A program made the position numbers and the translations under genes. The notes under the pieces are model-generated. The model was not told the DNA's origin, searched no databases, and was given only the letters and a program-made list of their open reading frames with translations. Positions 15,030 to 22,832 of a stretch of DNA of 40,369 bases are shown here, piece after piece (the stretch's first letter is position 1; each line of letters opens with the position of its first letter). The stretch is from Myxococcales bacterium (GTDB lineage: Bacteria > Myxococcota > Myxococcia > Myxococcales > Myxococcaceae). The DNA lies in assembly GCA_016191815.1 (NCBI GenBank), contig JACPVI010000055.1:1-40369 (forward strand), in the 5' to 3' direction.

Positions 15030-16090
15030 CAGGCCCGCGCCGGGGCCTCCTCCTTGGCGGCGTGGCGCAAGGCCTCGGCGGCAGCCCCCGTCCCCCGCCT
15101 TAGGTCCCGCCAGCGGATCCGCCGCACGAGCACCGAGACGAGCCCCACCATTGTCTGCGTGGCCACCGTGGAGAGGTGGGTCGCCACCGCGAAGGCGGCG
15201 GCGTCGTCGGGGCTCGCGCCCAGGCTGCGCGCGGTCCAGCTGGTGACGAAGTAGTACATGCCCGTCGCCACCGGCAGCCCGGGAGCCAACTGGCCGACCG
15301 CGATCGCCCCGAGCATCACCGCTCCGGCGAACAGGCCGCCCTTGACTCCCACCGACTGGAGCGCGAGGCCGTAGCCCAACGCGGGCGCGAGCACCGGCGG
15401 CAACGAGAGCGCCAAAACCCGCGCCGTCCCCCGGGCGGACCTCGCCCCTCCCAACCCGACCGCGACGTTGGAGAGGAAGCTGGCGAGGCGGGGGTGGCGA
15501 CCCCTGCGCCGCACCGACTCCGACAGCCCGCCCGCCCTCCGGGCCAGGACCACCACCAGCACCACCAGCGCGATGCAAAAGATGAAGGCGACCCGGAGCG
15601 CGCCGCCGAAGCGCTCCAGAGGCTGCGAGAAGGGGCCCAGGAGCGAGGCGGCGACCAGGAGCATCAGCGCGGCGAACTCGAAGAGCTTGCAGACCGCCAC
15701 CGAGCCCAGAGCCTGCACGAAGGGGAGCCTCTGGGTGCGGGCCATCACGAAGGCGCGGAAGACGTCGCCCAGCTTCCCGGGGACGACGTTGTGCACGAAG
15801 GCGCCGATCGCCACCAGGTGGTAGCGCTCCCGGAGCGACACTGGCTTGGGCAGCGTGGCCTGCCACTGCAGCGCCCTGAGCGGGAGCATCGCCGCCGCGG
15901 CCAGGGCGAAGGGGACGATCCACCCCAGGTGCCCTGGCAGCTCCGAGAGGAAGCGGGCGAAGTCGAACCTCGGGGTGAGCAGCGCGCCTCCTCCGAGGCG
16001 GACCCGGAAGAAGACGCTGGCGATGAGCACCACCGAGAGCAAAAGGCCCACCGCCCCGAGCCCCACCTTGGCCAGCGCCCGCGTGCTCAC
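15029..16090 (-). CDS. UPF0104/lysylphosphatidylglycerol-synthase-like membrane protein
   Basis: A 353-residue polytopic inner-membrane protein with about eight hydrophobic segments, beginning at VGLGAVGLLLSVVLIASVFF. It carries motifs typical of the UPF0104 / MprF flippase-domain / AglD family: VHNVVPGKLGDVFRAF, a hydrophobic GAVMLGAIAVGQLAPGLP and a late small-residue-rich helix. The start is GTG at 16090, with AAGGAGG 6 nt upstream. It follows the hydrolase gene by 10 nt and is probably co-transcribed. The family is associated with moving or modifying lipid-linked molecules in the membrane; the substrate here is unknown. The partner hydrolase suggests a lipid or lipid-linked phosphoester. 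Confidence 0.85.
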   Translation of the reverse strand: MSTRALAKVGLGAVGLLLSVVLIASVFFRVRLGGGALLTPRFDFARFLSELPGHLGWIVPFALAAAAMLPLRALQWQATLPKPVSLRERYHLVAIGAFVHNVVPGKLGDVFRAFVMARTQRLPFVQALGSVAVCKLFEFAALMLLVAASLLGPFSQPLERFGGALRVAFIFCIALVVLVVVLARRAGGLSESVRRRGRHPRLASFLSNVAVGLGGARSARGTARVLALSLPPVLAPALGYGLALQSVGVKGGLFAGAVMLGAIAVGQLAPGLPVATGMYYFVTSWTARSLGASPDDAAAFAVATHLSTVATQTMVGLVSVLVRRIRWRDLRRGTGAAAEALRHAAKEEAPARA

Positions 16091-16100
16091 CGCGCCTCCT

Positions 16101-17708
16101 TCAAGTCCGATATGCCTCGGAGAGCCGCTGGTGGAGGCGGACCACGTGCCCGAGCGCGGAGAGGTCCACCGGCGCGTCGGCCGGCCAGCAGACGAAGCTG
16201 TCGGTCTCGATGTGGGTGAGGCCTCCGTGGGAGCCGAACTCCCAGGCGAAGCCCACGGTGCCTCCGGGTTTGTGTGCCTCTCCGAAGAGGACCAGGTCTC
16301 CGGCGGTGCCCATATGGGGAAGCTCGCGCAAGAGATCGGCCACCGCGACGCGGGAGAAGTGTGCGGACATCGGGGCGCGATCCACCTCTTCGGGTCCGTA
16401 GACCCCGCCGCCGACAATCGCCGCCGCGGAGGCCCCGCGCCTCACCGCCACGATGCCAATGTCGCGCAGCGCCGCCGCCCGGGCGAGGACGTCGCGGTGG
16501 GTGCGCACCAGCTCCATCGCCTCGAGGGGAGAGCGGCCGCGGGAGAGGTAGACGTGGGCGAAGTTGCCGGCCTCGATCACCACCGGGTCGTCGCGGTACT
16601 GCACCGGGCCGCCGGGCACCAAGCGGCGGCCGTCGAGCAGCCCGCGCTCCACCTCCGCCGGCAGCGGAAGGCGGGGCCCATCGACGAGGTAGCGCTCCAG
16701 CCGCTTGCCGATCCGCTGCTCCAGAGGCTGGCTGTCGACATGGCCGTGGTCGGTGAGGAAGATGACGTCGTAGGGCTCTTCCAGGCTGCGGGCCACCGAA
16801 TAGAGCTGCTCCATCTCGGCGTCCACCCGCCGAAGCTCCCTGGCGGCCTGCTCGGAGAAGGGGCCGCGCCGGTGGGCCACCTCGTCGAAGCCGCCGAAGA
16901 CGAGGTAGATGGCCGGCACCCCCCGCACCATGTCCACCAGCGTGCGGCTGTGGGCCAGGCCCCAGCCCAGCGAGATGACGAAGAAGCGGTTGAGGAGGTA
17001 CTCGCGCTCGTGCCGCCAGTCGCGCAGTCCCTCCACCCAGCGGAAGATGTCGTCCACTGCCCAGGCGGTGTCCTCCGCGAGCGCCCAGAGGTAGGCGAAG
17101 GTGCCGCGCTGCCTGGCGCTGGAGACTCCGCGCAATCCCTGCAAGAGCGCCCGGGCCATCTGGCCGCCGTGGGCCAGGGAGGTCATGCACAGGGGGCTCT
17201 GGGCGTAGGCCTGGAACAAGGAGAGGTAGGCGGTGCCGCCGCCCTCGAGGAGGCTGCCTCGGGCGGTGAGGTCCAGCCGCGCCTCCACCGCGCGGGCGTC
17301 GGTCGGGCAGTTCATCCGCACGATGCGCCCGAGCTGGCGGTCGTACCAGTGATAGGCGGGCAGGTTGGGGTGGCGGAGCCCATAGAGAAGACCCGCCTGG
17401 AACGCCGGGGTCGATGAGGGAGAACCCCAGAAGGCGGAGTCGAGGTGGTAGGCCCCGCTTCGCACCAGCGAGGAGAGGAAGGGCATCTTCCCGGAGCGGA
17501 CTGCCTCGGCCACCAGCATTCGCGGCACTCCGTCGAGGTGGATGAGGAGCAGCTTCCTCCGGCGGCGGCTGCGGACGGGCGACACTCGGCTACCCATGCG
17601 GCGGATGGAGCTCGCCGCCCACTCCCGCATCGCCGGGGAGATGATCCGCTGCTCCGGCGTTATGCCCAGGGCCAGAGTGCCCATTGCCCTGCGGGCCAAT
17701 ATGGCCAT
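16101..17708 (-). CDS. Alkaline phosphatase superfamily phosphodiesterase/hydrolase
   Basis: A 535-residue protein with the metal ligands of type I phosphodiesterases / nucleotide pyrophosphatases: LIHLDGVP (Asp about 59), a Thr nucleophile in SPSSTPAFQAGLLYG (about 100), Asp and His in GGFDEVAHRRGP, Asp-His in FLTDHGHVDS, and a last His in EFGSHGGLTHIE. No signal peptide or membrane helix is evident, so it is probably cytoplasmic or peripheral. It is the first gene of a pair with the UPF0104-type membrane protein. The start is uncertain: neither 17708 nor the in-frame ATGs at 17684 and 17630 has a strong ribosome site, and recognisable sequence begins near residue 52. The substrate is not predictable from sequence. 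Confidence 0.85.
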   Translation of the reverse strand: MAILARRAMGTLALGITPEQRIISPAMREWAASSIRRMGSRVSPVRSRRRRKLLLIHLDGVPRMLVAEAVRSGKMPFLSSLVRSGAYHLDSAFWGSPSSTPAFQAGLLYGLRHPNLPAYHWYDRQLGRIVRMNCPTDARAVEARLDLTARGSLLEGGGTAYLSLFQAYAQSPLCMTSLAHGGQMARALLQGLRGVSSARQRGTFAYLWALAEDTAWAVDDIFRWVEGLRDWRHEREYLLNRFFVISLGWGLAHSRTLVDMVRGVPAIYLVFGGFDEVAHRRGPFSEQAARELRRVDAEMEQLYSVARSLEEPYDVIFLTDHGHVDSQPLEQRIGKRLERYLVDGPRLPLPAEVERGLLDGRRLVPGGPVQYRDDPVVIEAGNFAHVYLSRGRSPLEAMELVRTHRDVLARAAALRDIGIVAVRRGASAAAIVGGGVYGPEEVDRAPMSAHFSRVAVADLLRELPHMGTAGDLVLFGEAHKPGGTVGFAWEFGSHGGLTHIETDSFVCWPADAPVDLSALGHVVRLHQRLSEAYRT

Positions 17709-17834
17709 CGAGCGCGAAGCTCAGGGCCGAGGGCGCCGCCTTGCCGCGGCCTGCCGGCCGGGGAGCGTGCGAGACTCCGAGCGGCCGCACGACCGCACCT
17801 TCACGCCGTCGATGGGCCGGCTAGCTTCGGGGAG

Positions 17835-18983
17835 ATGGTGCTCGCCGCGGTGCTCGCGCTGGCGTTGGCGGCTCCTTCGGCGGATGCGCGTGCGGAGCGC
17901 GGCGTGGACGCGGTGGGAGTGCCGCTCCTCAGCTTCAACTCCGATCACGGCATGGGAGTGGGGGCGGTGGGCGGTGCCTACTTCTATTCCCCGGGCTTCA
18001 AGCCCTACCGGCACGGGCTGGCGCTCCAGGTCTTCTTCACCAGCCGCGGGGTGCAGAACCATTGGCTGCGCTATGACGGGCCTCGGCTTTTGGGCGGCGC
18101 GCGGGTGGAGGCCCGGCTGGAGTGGCGGCGCGAGCTGTTCAGCCCGTACTACGGGCCCGGCAACCTCGCCGCGCCCGACTTCGAGGGGGAGCCCGGCTCG
18201 GCGGACCGGCGGTTTGCCTATGACCGCATCTCTCCGGGGGCGTGGCTGCGCATCCGCACCGCTCCTTTGGGCGCGCTTCACCCGATGCAGCCGTACGTGG
18301 GGCTTGCGTTCCGGTGGAACCTGGTGCGGCCCTACGGCGAGTCGGTGCTGCTCCGCGACCGCCCGGTGGGGTTGGAAGGAGGTCCGGCCGGGCAGTTGCT
18401 CCTCGGGGTCCTCTGGGACACCCGAGATGACGAGTCGGACCCGAGCCGCGGGGGGACGCAGGAGCTGGCCTTGCGATCGGCAGGGCCGGCCACGCTGAGC
18501 CGCCACGCCTACCGGGGGCTCACCGCGATGGTCCGCCGTTACTTCTCGCTTGGGACGCCGAGGCTGGTGCTCGCCTACCGGCTCACGGTGGACTGGCTGT
18601 TCGGCGACGTCCCGTTCTTCGAGTGGGCAAACACCGGCGGCCTCAACTACGTGGAGGGGATCGGCGGGATGAGCAGCGTGCGTGGGGTTCCGAGGAACCG
18701 CTACGCCGGGAACCTCAAGGCGGTGAGCAACACCGAGCTGCGCTTCTATCCGTACCAGTTCCCGCTCTGGGGCGCCCCGGTGAAGGTGGGGGGGCTCCTG
18801 TTCACCGACCTCGGCCGGACCTGGCACCCGGAGGTCGATGATGGCCCGTGGTACGCCTGGCACCTGGGGGTGGGCGGCGGCGTCAGGCTGGCGCGGCGGG
18901 CGGCGGTTTTGCGGTTCGACTACGCGCTTGCGCCCGAGTCCGGCCGGCAGGGCATCTACGTCACCTTCGGGCACATGTTCTAA
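17835..18983 (+). CDS. Omp85/surface-antigen (D15) type outer membrane protein
   Basis: A 382-residue beta-barrel protein. It has a signal peptide of about 21 residues (MVLAAVLALALAAPSADARA) and alternating amphipathic strands. Two features are typical of the bacterial surface antigen domain: LGVLWDTRDDESDPSRGGTQ and, later, MSSVRGVPRNRYAG with NTELRF. It ends in a C-terminal Phe (HMF), the usual signal for barrel assembly. There are no POTRA domains, so it is a barrel-only member rather than BamA or TamA. ATG at 17835 and GTG at 17838 are both possible starts. It is transcribed divergently from the hydrolase gene. Its cargo or ligand is unknown. Confidence 0.87.
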   Translation: MVLAAVLALALAAPSADARAERGVDAVGVPLLSFNSDHGMGVGAVGGAYFYSPGFKPYRHGLALQVFFTSRGVQNHWLRYDGPRLLGGARVEARLEWRRELFSPYYGPGNLAAPDFEGEPGSADRRFAYDRISPGAWLRIRTAPLGALHPMQPYVGLAFRWNLVRPYGESVLLRDRPVGLEGGPAGQLLLGVLWDTRDDESDPSRGGTQELALRSAGPATLSRHAYRGLTAMVRRYFSLGTPRLVLAYRLTVDWLFGDVPFFEWANTGGLNYVEGIGGMSSVRGVPRNRYAGNLKAVSNTELRFYPYQFPLWGAPVKVGGLLFTDLGRTWHPEVDDGPWYAWHLGVGGGVRLARRAAVLRFDYALAPESGRQGIYVTFGHMF

Positions 18984-20047
18984 CGCAGCCAGCCGACCAG
19001 CCGCTCGTCTGCTCTCGGCTCGCCCCGAAGGCCAGGCTCGACGTCCAGCGGGACCGCGTAGATCCCTCTTTCGGTGAGGGCGTCGATGAGAAACCGAAGC
19101 GCCTGCGGCCCGGGAGCGAAGAGGACGCAGCCGTCGCCGGCACCCGCCCCGGAAATCTTCGCCGCGCAGCCATAGCTCTCCGAGAGGGCAATCACCCTCC
19201 GGTGTGCCTCGGTCTCCAGCGGCCCCAGCGCCGCGATGAGCCGCTCCAACTCCCCCGCCGCGGCCCGGACGCCCTCGAAGTCGCCGCGCACCATCGCTTC
19301 CTCGAGCAGACGGCCCTGCTCGTCCGACTTCGACACCAGCTCGGCGCGGGCAGCGGGCTCGATCCCGCGCTCCACCATCGCCACCATCCTCTCGGTCGGC
19401 GCGCTCTCTCCGGCGAAGGCGTAGCCCAGGCTCACTTTCAGTCCCGGCAACCGCCACACCTCGACCGGAGGCGACGCCGTCAGCGCCGCCTCGAGCTGCC
19501 CCGAGACCGACGCGGTGGTCAACTCGGCCAGCGGGAATCGCCGGTAGCGGATCACTCCGCCTGCGAAGGAGGCCGCCACGTCCGCGCCGCTCCCCAGCCC
19601 GCCCTGTGCGACCAAGTGAGCCAGGAGCGAGAGCTTGAGCGCGTCCCAGCGGCCCTCGAGCACGTACCGCGCCGCCTCGGCCGAGAGCACCGCCGCCCGG
19701 GCGCTCCCGCCGACCCCGAGCTTCGTCCCTCCGAACGAGGGCGTGGGGGAGATCGCCAGGTCCAACCCGGGCGACTCCCGCCCGTGCGCGCGGAAGGAGA
19801 GATCCAGCGCCCTTGCAGCGAAGAGGAAGGGGCGAGGGACTTCGCCTTCCCAGTTGACCCCGAGCGGCGTGGCCTGTCCTTTGAACCTGCCCTCTTCGAG
19901 GGCCAGATGGACCTCGCGATCGGCTCTCCGCCGGACCAGCGCGTTCGTCCTCGGCCCCACCGCGGCGACGCGCGCCACTCCGCCCCATAGCACTGCGTAC
20001 TCACCCGAGAGGAAGAGCTTCCCAGGCGCCGAGAGGGCTCGCTCCAT
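18980..20047 (-). CDS. mvaK2: Phosphomevalonate kinase (GHMP family)
   Basis: A 355-residue kinase that converts phosphomevalonate to diphosphomevalonate with ATP. GHMP motifs are visible: motif 1 SAPGKLFLSGEYAVLWGG near the N-terminus, the phosphate-binding motif 2 as KLGVGGSARAAVLSAEA, and motif 3 AKISGAGAGDGCVLF. The GGSARA form of motif 2 and the SGEYAVL form of motif 1 point to phosphomevalonate rather than mevalonate kinase, and a separate mevalonate kinase lies upstream. It is cut off from the other pathway genes by a plus-strand Uma2 gene, so it may need its own promoter. Its stop codon overlaps the stop of the convergent barrel gene by two bases. Confidence 0.87.
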   Translation of the reverse strand: MERALSAPGKLFLSGEYAVLWGGVARVAAVGPRTNALVRRRADREVHLALEEGRFKGQATPLGVNWEGEVPRPFLFAARALDLSFRAHGRESPGLDLAISPTPSFGGTKLGVGGSARAAVLSAEAARYVLEGRWDALKLSLLAHLVAQGGLGSGADVAASFAGGVIRYRRFPLAELTTASVSGQLEAALTASPPVEVWRLPGLKVSLGYAFAGESAPTERMVAMVERGIEPAARAELVSKSDEQGRLLEEAMVRGDFEGVRAAAGELERLIAALGPLETEAHRRVIALSESYGCAAKISGAGAGDGCVLFAPGPQALRFLIDALTERGIYAVPLDVEPGLRGEPRADERLVGWLR

Positions 20048-20049
20048 CG

Positions 20050-20175
20050 CTACTTGAGCGGAATGGCGGGTAGCCGCTTCAAGGTCTTCCGCGCCGGGTC
20101 GACCAGAATCCCGACTGACTCGAGCGCGGTGACGCCGAGCAACGCCTCGAAGAGTCTGACGGTTGCATGCCCCAT
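20050..20175 (-). pseudogene. C-terminal remnant of a clan AA aspartic protease
   Basis: A 41-residue frame reading MGHATVRLFEALLGVTALES and continuing VGILVDPARKTLKRLP. The LLGVTALE...VDP pattern is how small retropepsin-like (clan AA) bacterial proteases end. The part with the catalytic D-T/S-G motif is absent, and the frame has no ribosome site. It ends 2 nt before the mvaK2 start. I interpret it as the tail of a degraded gene, possibly brought in with the neighbouring Uma2 gene. It could instead be a short leader that couples to mvaK2. Confidence 0.5.
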
Positions 20176-20258
20176 GGCGGAAACGTAGCCGAAGCCATAG
20201 AACCGCGCGCGTCAATCCCACCGCTGCGCCGGAGACCGACCTGCGGCATACTTTCGCC

Positions 20259-20876
20259 ATGAACGGCTCGCATCCCAACGGGTCGCCGAACCTCGACAGC
20301 CTGGACATCAACCAGCGCACCTACCTCCGCAACATCCGCTGGAGGGACTTCCAGGCGATTGCCAGGATGCGAGGGGAGGGAAGCGTCCCCCGCCTCGCCT
20401 ATCTCGACGGAGTCCTCGAGCTGATGAGCCCGTCCACAGGCCATGAATGGAACAAGACACTCATCGCCCGCCTGATCGAGGCCTGGGCGGACTACTACGA
20501 AGTCGACCTGGGTGGCATCGGCTCTCTCACCGTCGGCGAGAAGCGCAAGGAGAGCGCGGTCGAACCCGACGAGTGCTACGTCCTTGGGACCGAGCCCAGA
20601 GACGTCCCCGACTTCGCCATCGAAGTGCACCGGACTGAGACCGGCCTGGACAAGCTGGAAATCTACCGGCGGCTCGGCGTCCGGGAGGTCTGGGTGTGGA
20701 AGCACGGGAAGCTCTCGGTCTATCAGCGCAAGAGGGGCGGCTACGCGCTGCGGCGGGGAAGTGGCCTGCTTCCCGAGCTCGACCTGGACCTGTTGAGCAA
20801 GTACGTGTGGCCGGCGGACCAGCGGCGCGCGGTGCGCGAATACCGCTCCGCGCTGGCACGCCGCCGGCGACATTGA
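20259..20876 (+). CDS. Uma2-family (DUF820) putative endonuclease
   Basis: A 205-residue protein with the PD-(D/E)XK-like core of the Uma2 family: EPDECYVLG, PDFAIEV and then KLEIYRRLGVREVWVW. An N-terminal portion contains YLDGVLELMSPSTGHEW, typical of this family. Uma2 proteins are abundant in cyanobacteria and myxobacteria; their cellular role is not established. It lies on the strand opposite to the mevalonate genes, between mvaD and mvaK2, and converges with mvaD (41 nt between stops). The start ATG at 20259 lacks a clear ribosome site. Confidence 0.87.
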   Translation: MNGSHPNGSPNLDSLDINQRTYLRNIRWRDFQAIARMRGEGSVPRLAYLDGVLELMSPSTGHEWNKTLIARLIEAWADYYEVDLGGIGSLTVGEKRKESAVEPDECYVLGTEPRDVPDFAIEVHRTETGLDKLEIYRRLGVREVWVWKHGKLSVYQRKRGGYALRRGSGLLPELDLDLLSKYVWPADQRRAVREYRSALARRRRH

Positions 20877-20917
20877 TAGCCCGGCTGTCGAGCCGCAGAG
20901 GGCGGGGAACGCCGCGA

Positions 20918-21889
20918 TCAGAACAGCTCCGGCGCGGGCGCGGGGTCGCCGCCCGGACCGCAGGCGATCACCTCGCGCGCGCCGGCGGCTCGCGCCAACT
21001 GCTTCGCATCCTCTTCGCGCGAAGCCTCGGTGAGCAGCACCGGGTTGGGCCCGGCGTCCAAGGTGAACCACACCGGGACGCCCCGCTCGCGCGCGTCCGC
21101 CACCGCCTCGATCACCCTGAGGGTGGCGGGGGCCAGATAGCAGAGCGGCGGATCCGCGCCCATCGCCGCCGCATGCATCCGGAGCGCGTTCCGCTCGGAG
21201 AGCGCCCCAAGCGCCGCGAGATCCTTCCGCCGCACCGACTCCACTGCGCGGGCGGCCTCCTCCTCGGCGTCCTGCACCCACGCGGAGTAGTACGGCGAGG
21301 TCTCCACCGTCCGGCGCATCCCTTCGCGCGACTTCACCCGCTTCTCCTTCCGCTCCAAGAGCGCCACCACCAGCCGAAGCTGCGGCCAGTGCTCGGCCGG
21401 AAACAGCTGCCTAGCGTAGCTGTCGAGCCCGTCGGACCGCTGGCCGCGGCGCCACAGGCAGAAGCCGCCGCGCACGCTCCGGCAGGCGGAGCCCGAGCCC
21501 AGCCGGGCGAGGATGGACTCCTCTCGCTCGTCCCGGGGCGACCCCGCCGCCGCCCTGGCTGCCACTGCGATCGCCGCGAATGCCGCGGCGCTGCTCGCGA
21601 GCCCCACCGCCTTGGGGAAGTTTCCCCTCGTCTCCACCCGCGCGAAGCCCAATCCCGCGCGCACCGCGTCGAGCACCTTGATCACCCGCGCACGCTCTTC
21701 GCCAGTCGCCTCGGCGCCGTTCACCACCACCTCGTCCCGCTCCATCCCGAAGGCCACCGTGGCGGTCACCGACAGCCCCCCGAGCGTCACCGAGAAGCTG
21801 GACTGATGCGGGAGGATCAACCCTTCGTCCCGCTTCCCCCAGTACTTCACCAGGGCGATGTTGGCGTTCGCGGCGAAGCTCGCTTTCAC
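20918..21889 (-). CDS. mvaD: Diphosphomevalonate decarboxylase
   Basis: A 323-residue enzyme performing the ATP-dependent decarboxylation of diphosphomevalonate to isopentenyl diphosphate. Diagnostic motifs: NANIALVKYWGKRD at the N-terminus, phosphate-binding VGLASSAAAFAAIA, SGSACRSVRGGFCLW, and FTLDAGPNPVLL with the catalytic Asp of the TxDAGPN element. The start is GTG at 21889, overlapping the mvaK1 stop by four bases (GTGA), a sign of translational coupling. It is the last of the tightly packed genes of the operon before the Uma2 insertion. Confidence 0.95.
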   Translation of the reverse strand: MKASFAANANIALVKYWGKRDEGLILPHQSSFSVTLGGLSVTATVAFGMERDEVVVNGAEATGEERARVIKVLDAVRAGLGFARVETRGNFPKAVGLASSAAAFAAIAVAARAAAGSPRDEREESILARLGSGSACRSVRGGFCLWRRGQRSDGLDSYARQLFPAEHWPQLRLVVALLERKEKRVKSREGMRRTVETSPYYSAWVQDAEEEAARAVESVRRKDLAALGALSERNALRMHAAAMGADPPLCYLAPATLRVIEAVADARERGVPVWFTLDAGPNPVLLTEASREEDAKQLARAAGAREVIACGPGGDPAPAPELF

Positions 21890-22830
21890 AGCACCACCGG
21901 CCCACCGAGCTGGCTGCCGAGGCAGCGGATTCCCAACCGCGCCAGCTTGGCCACTACCCGCTCCGGCTCGAGGAAGAGGCCGATCACCGCCCCTCCCCCG
22001 CCTCCCGCGCCCGTGAGCTTCGCCCCGAGGGCACCCATCGAACGAAGCCTTTGGACCATCTCCTCGATGGGCGGCGAGGAAAGCTGCATCGCACTTAGAA
22101 GCCCTTGGTTCACATTCATCACGTCGCCGAGCGCTTCCAGGTCGCCCGACTCGATGGCGCCGGCGCCCTCATCCGCGAGCCGGCCCACCTCGTCCATCAG
22201 GCGGCCGTAGCGGCGCGGCCAGCGCCGCACCCGCTCGCGAAGCGCGCCCACCCACAGCCTGGTCGGCCCCCGCTCACCCGCCAGCGCGACGAGAAGCTTG
22301 AGCGGCCTGGGGCTCTGAAGCGGCCTGACCAAAGCTCCCGCCCCGCCCCGGCGACGAAAGTAGATGAGCCGCCCCTGAGCGCTCGCGGTGTGGTCGATCC
22401 CGGAGGGAGTGCCGTGGAACTCCCGCTCCATCTGCAGGGCCACGCGCGCGACGCGGCCAAAGGTCGGCTGCCGCCCGGAAGCCGCGAGCAACACCCGCGC
22501 GCAGGCGACGGACACCGCCGCCGAGCTGCCCAGCCCCACCGAGACTGGAAGATCGCCCTCCAAGCTCACCCGCACCCCGGGCTCTCCGCACGCCTTCGCG
22601 GCCCGGGCGAATGCCTGCGCGAGCACCCCCCGCCCCGGGCCCTTCAGCGAGGGCGGGAGCGCGAGCGAACAGCGGCTCGCAGGCACCCCTCTGGCCAGGA
22701 CGCCGCGGGAGAGCGGGCCGGCCACCGCCGCTCGCCCGTACACCACCGCGTGCTCCCCGAGCAGGATGACTTTTCCCGGCCCGAAGCCGGAGCAGCCGGT
22801 GCGCAACAGGGAGTGGCGCAGGCTCCCCAC
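21886..22830 (-). CDS. mvaK1: Mevalonate kinase (GHMP family)
   Basis: A 314-residue kinase forming 5-phosphomevalonate. Motif 1 reads GPGKVILLGEHAVVYG, with the GEHAVVYG form characteristic of mevalonate kinases. Motif 2 is VSVGLGSSAAVSVA and motif 3 LTGAGGGGGAVIGLF. The conserved SGIDHTASAQG segment contains the catalytic Asp region. The start is GTG at 22830, only 2 nt after the mvaA stop, with GGGG from the mvaA end as ribosome site. The same frame stays open further upstream, but that sequence is a shadow of mvaA. Confidence 0.93.
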   Translation of the reverse strand: MGSLRHSLLRTGCSGFGPGKVILLGEHAVVYGRAAVAGPLSRGVLARGVPASRCSLALPPSLKGPGRGVLAQAFARAAKACGEPGVRVSLEGDLPVSVGLGSSAAVSVACARVLLAASGRQPTFGRVARVALQMEREFHGTPSGIDHTASAQGRLIYFRRRGGAGALVRPLQSPRPLKLLVALAGERGPTRLWVGALRERVRRWPRRYGRLMDEVGRLADEGAGAIESGDLEALGDVMNVNQGLLSAMQLSSPPIEEMVQRLRSMGALGAKLTGAGGGGGAVIGLFLEPERVVAKLARLGIRCLGSQLGGPVVL

Positions 22831-22832
22831 GT

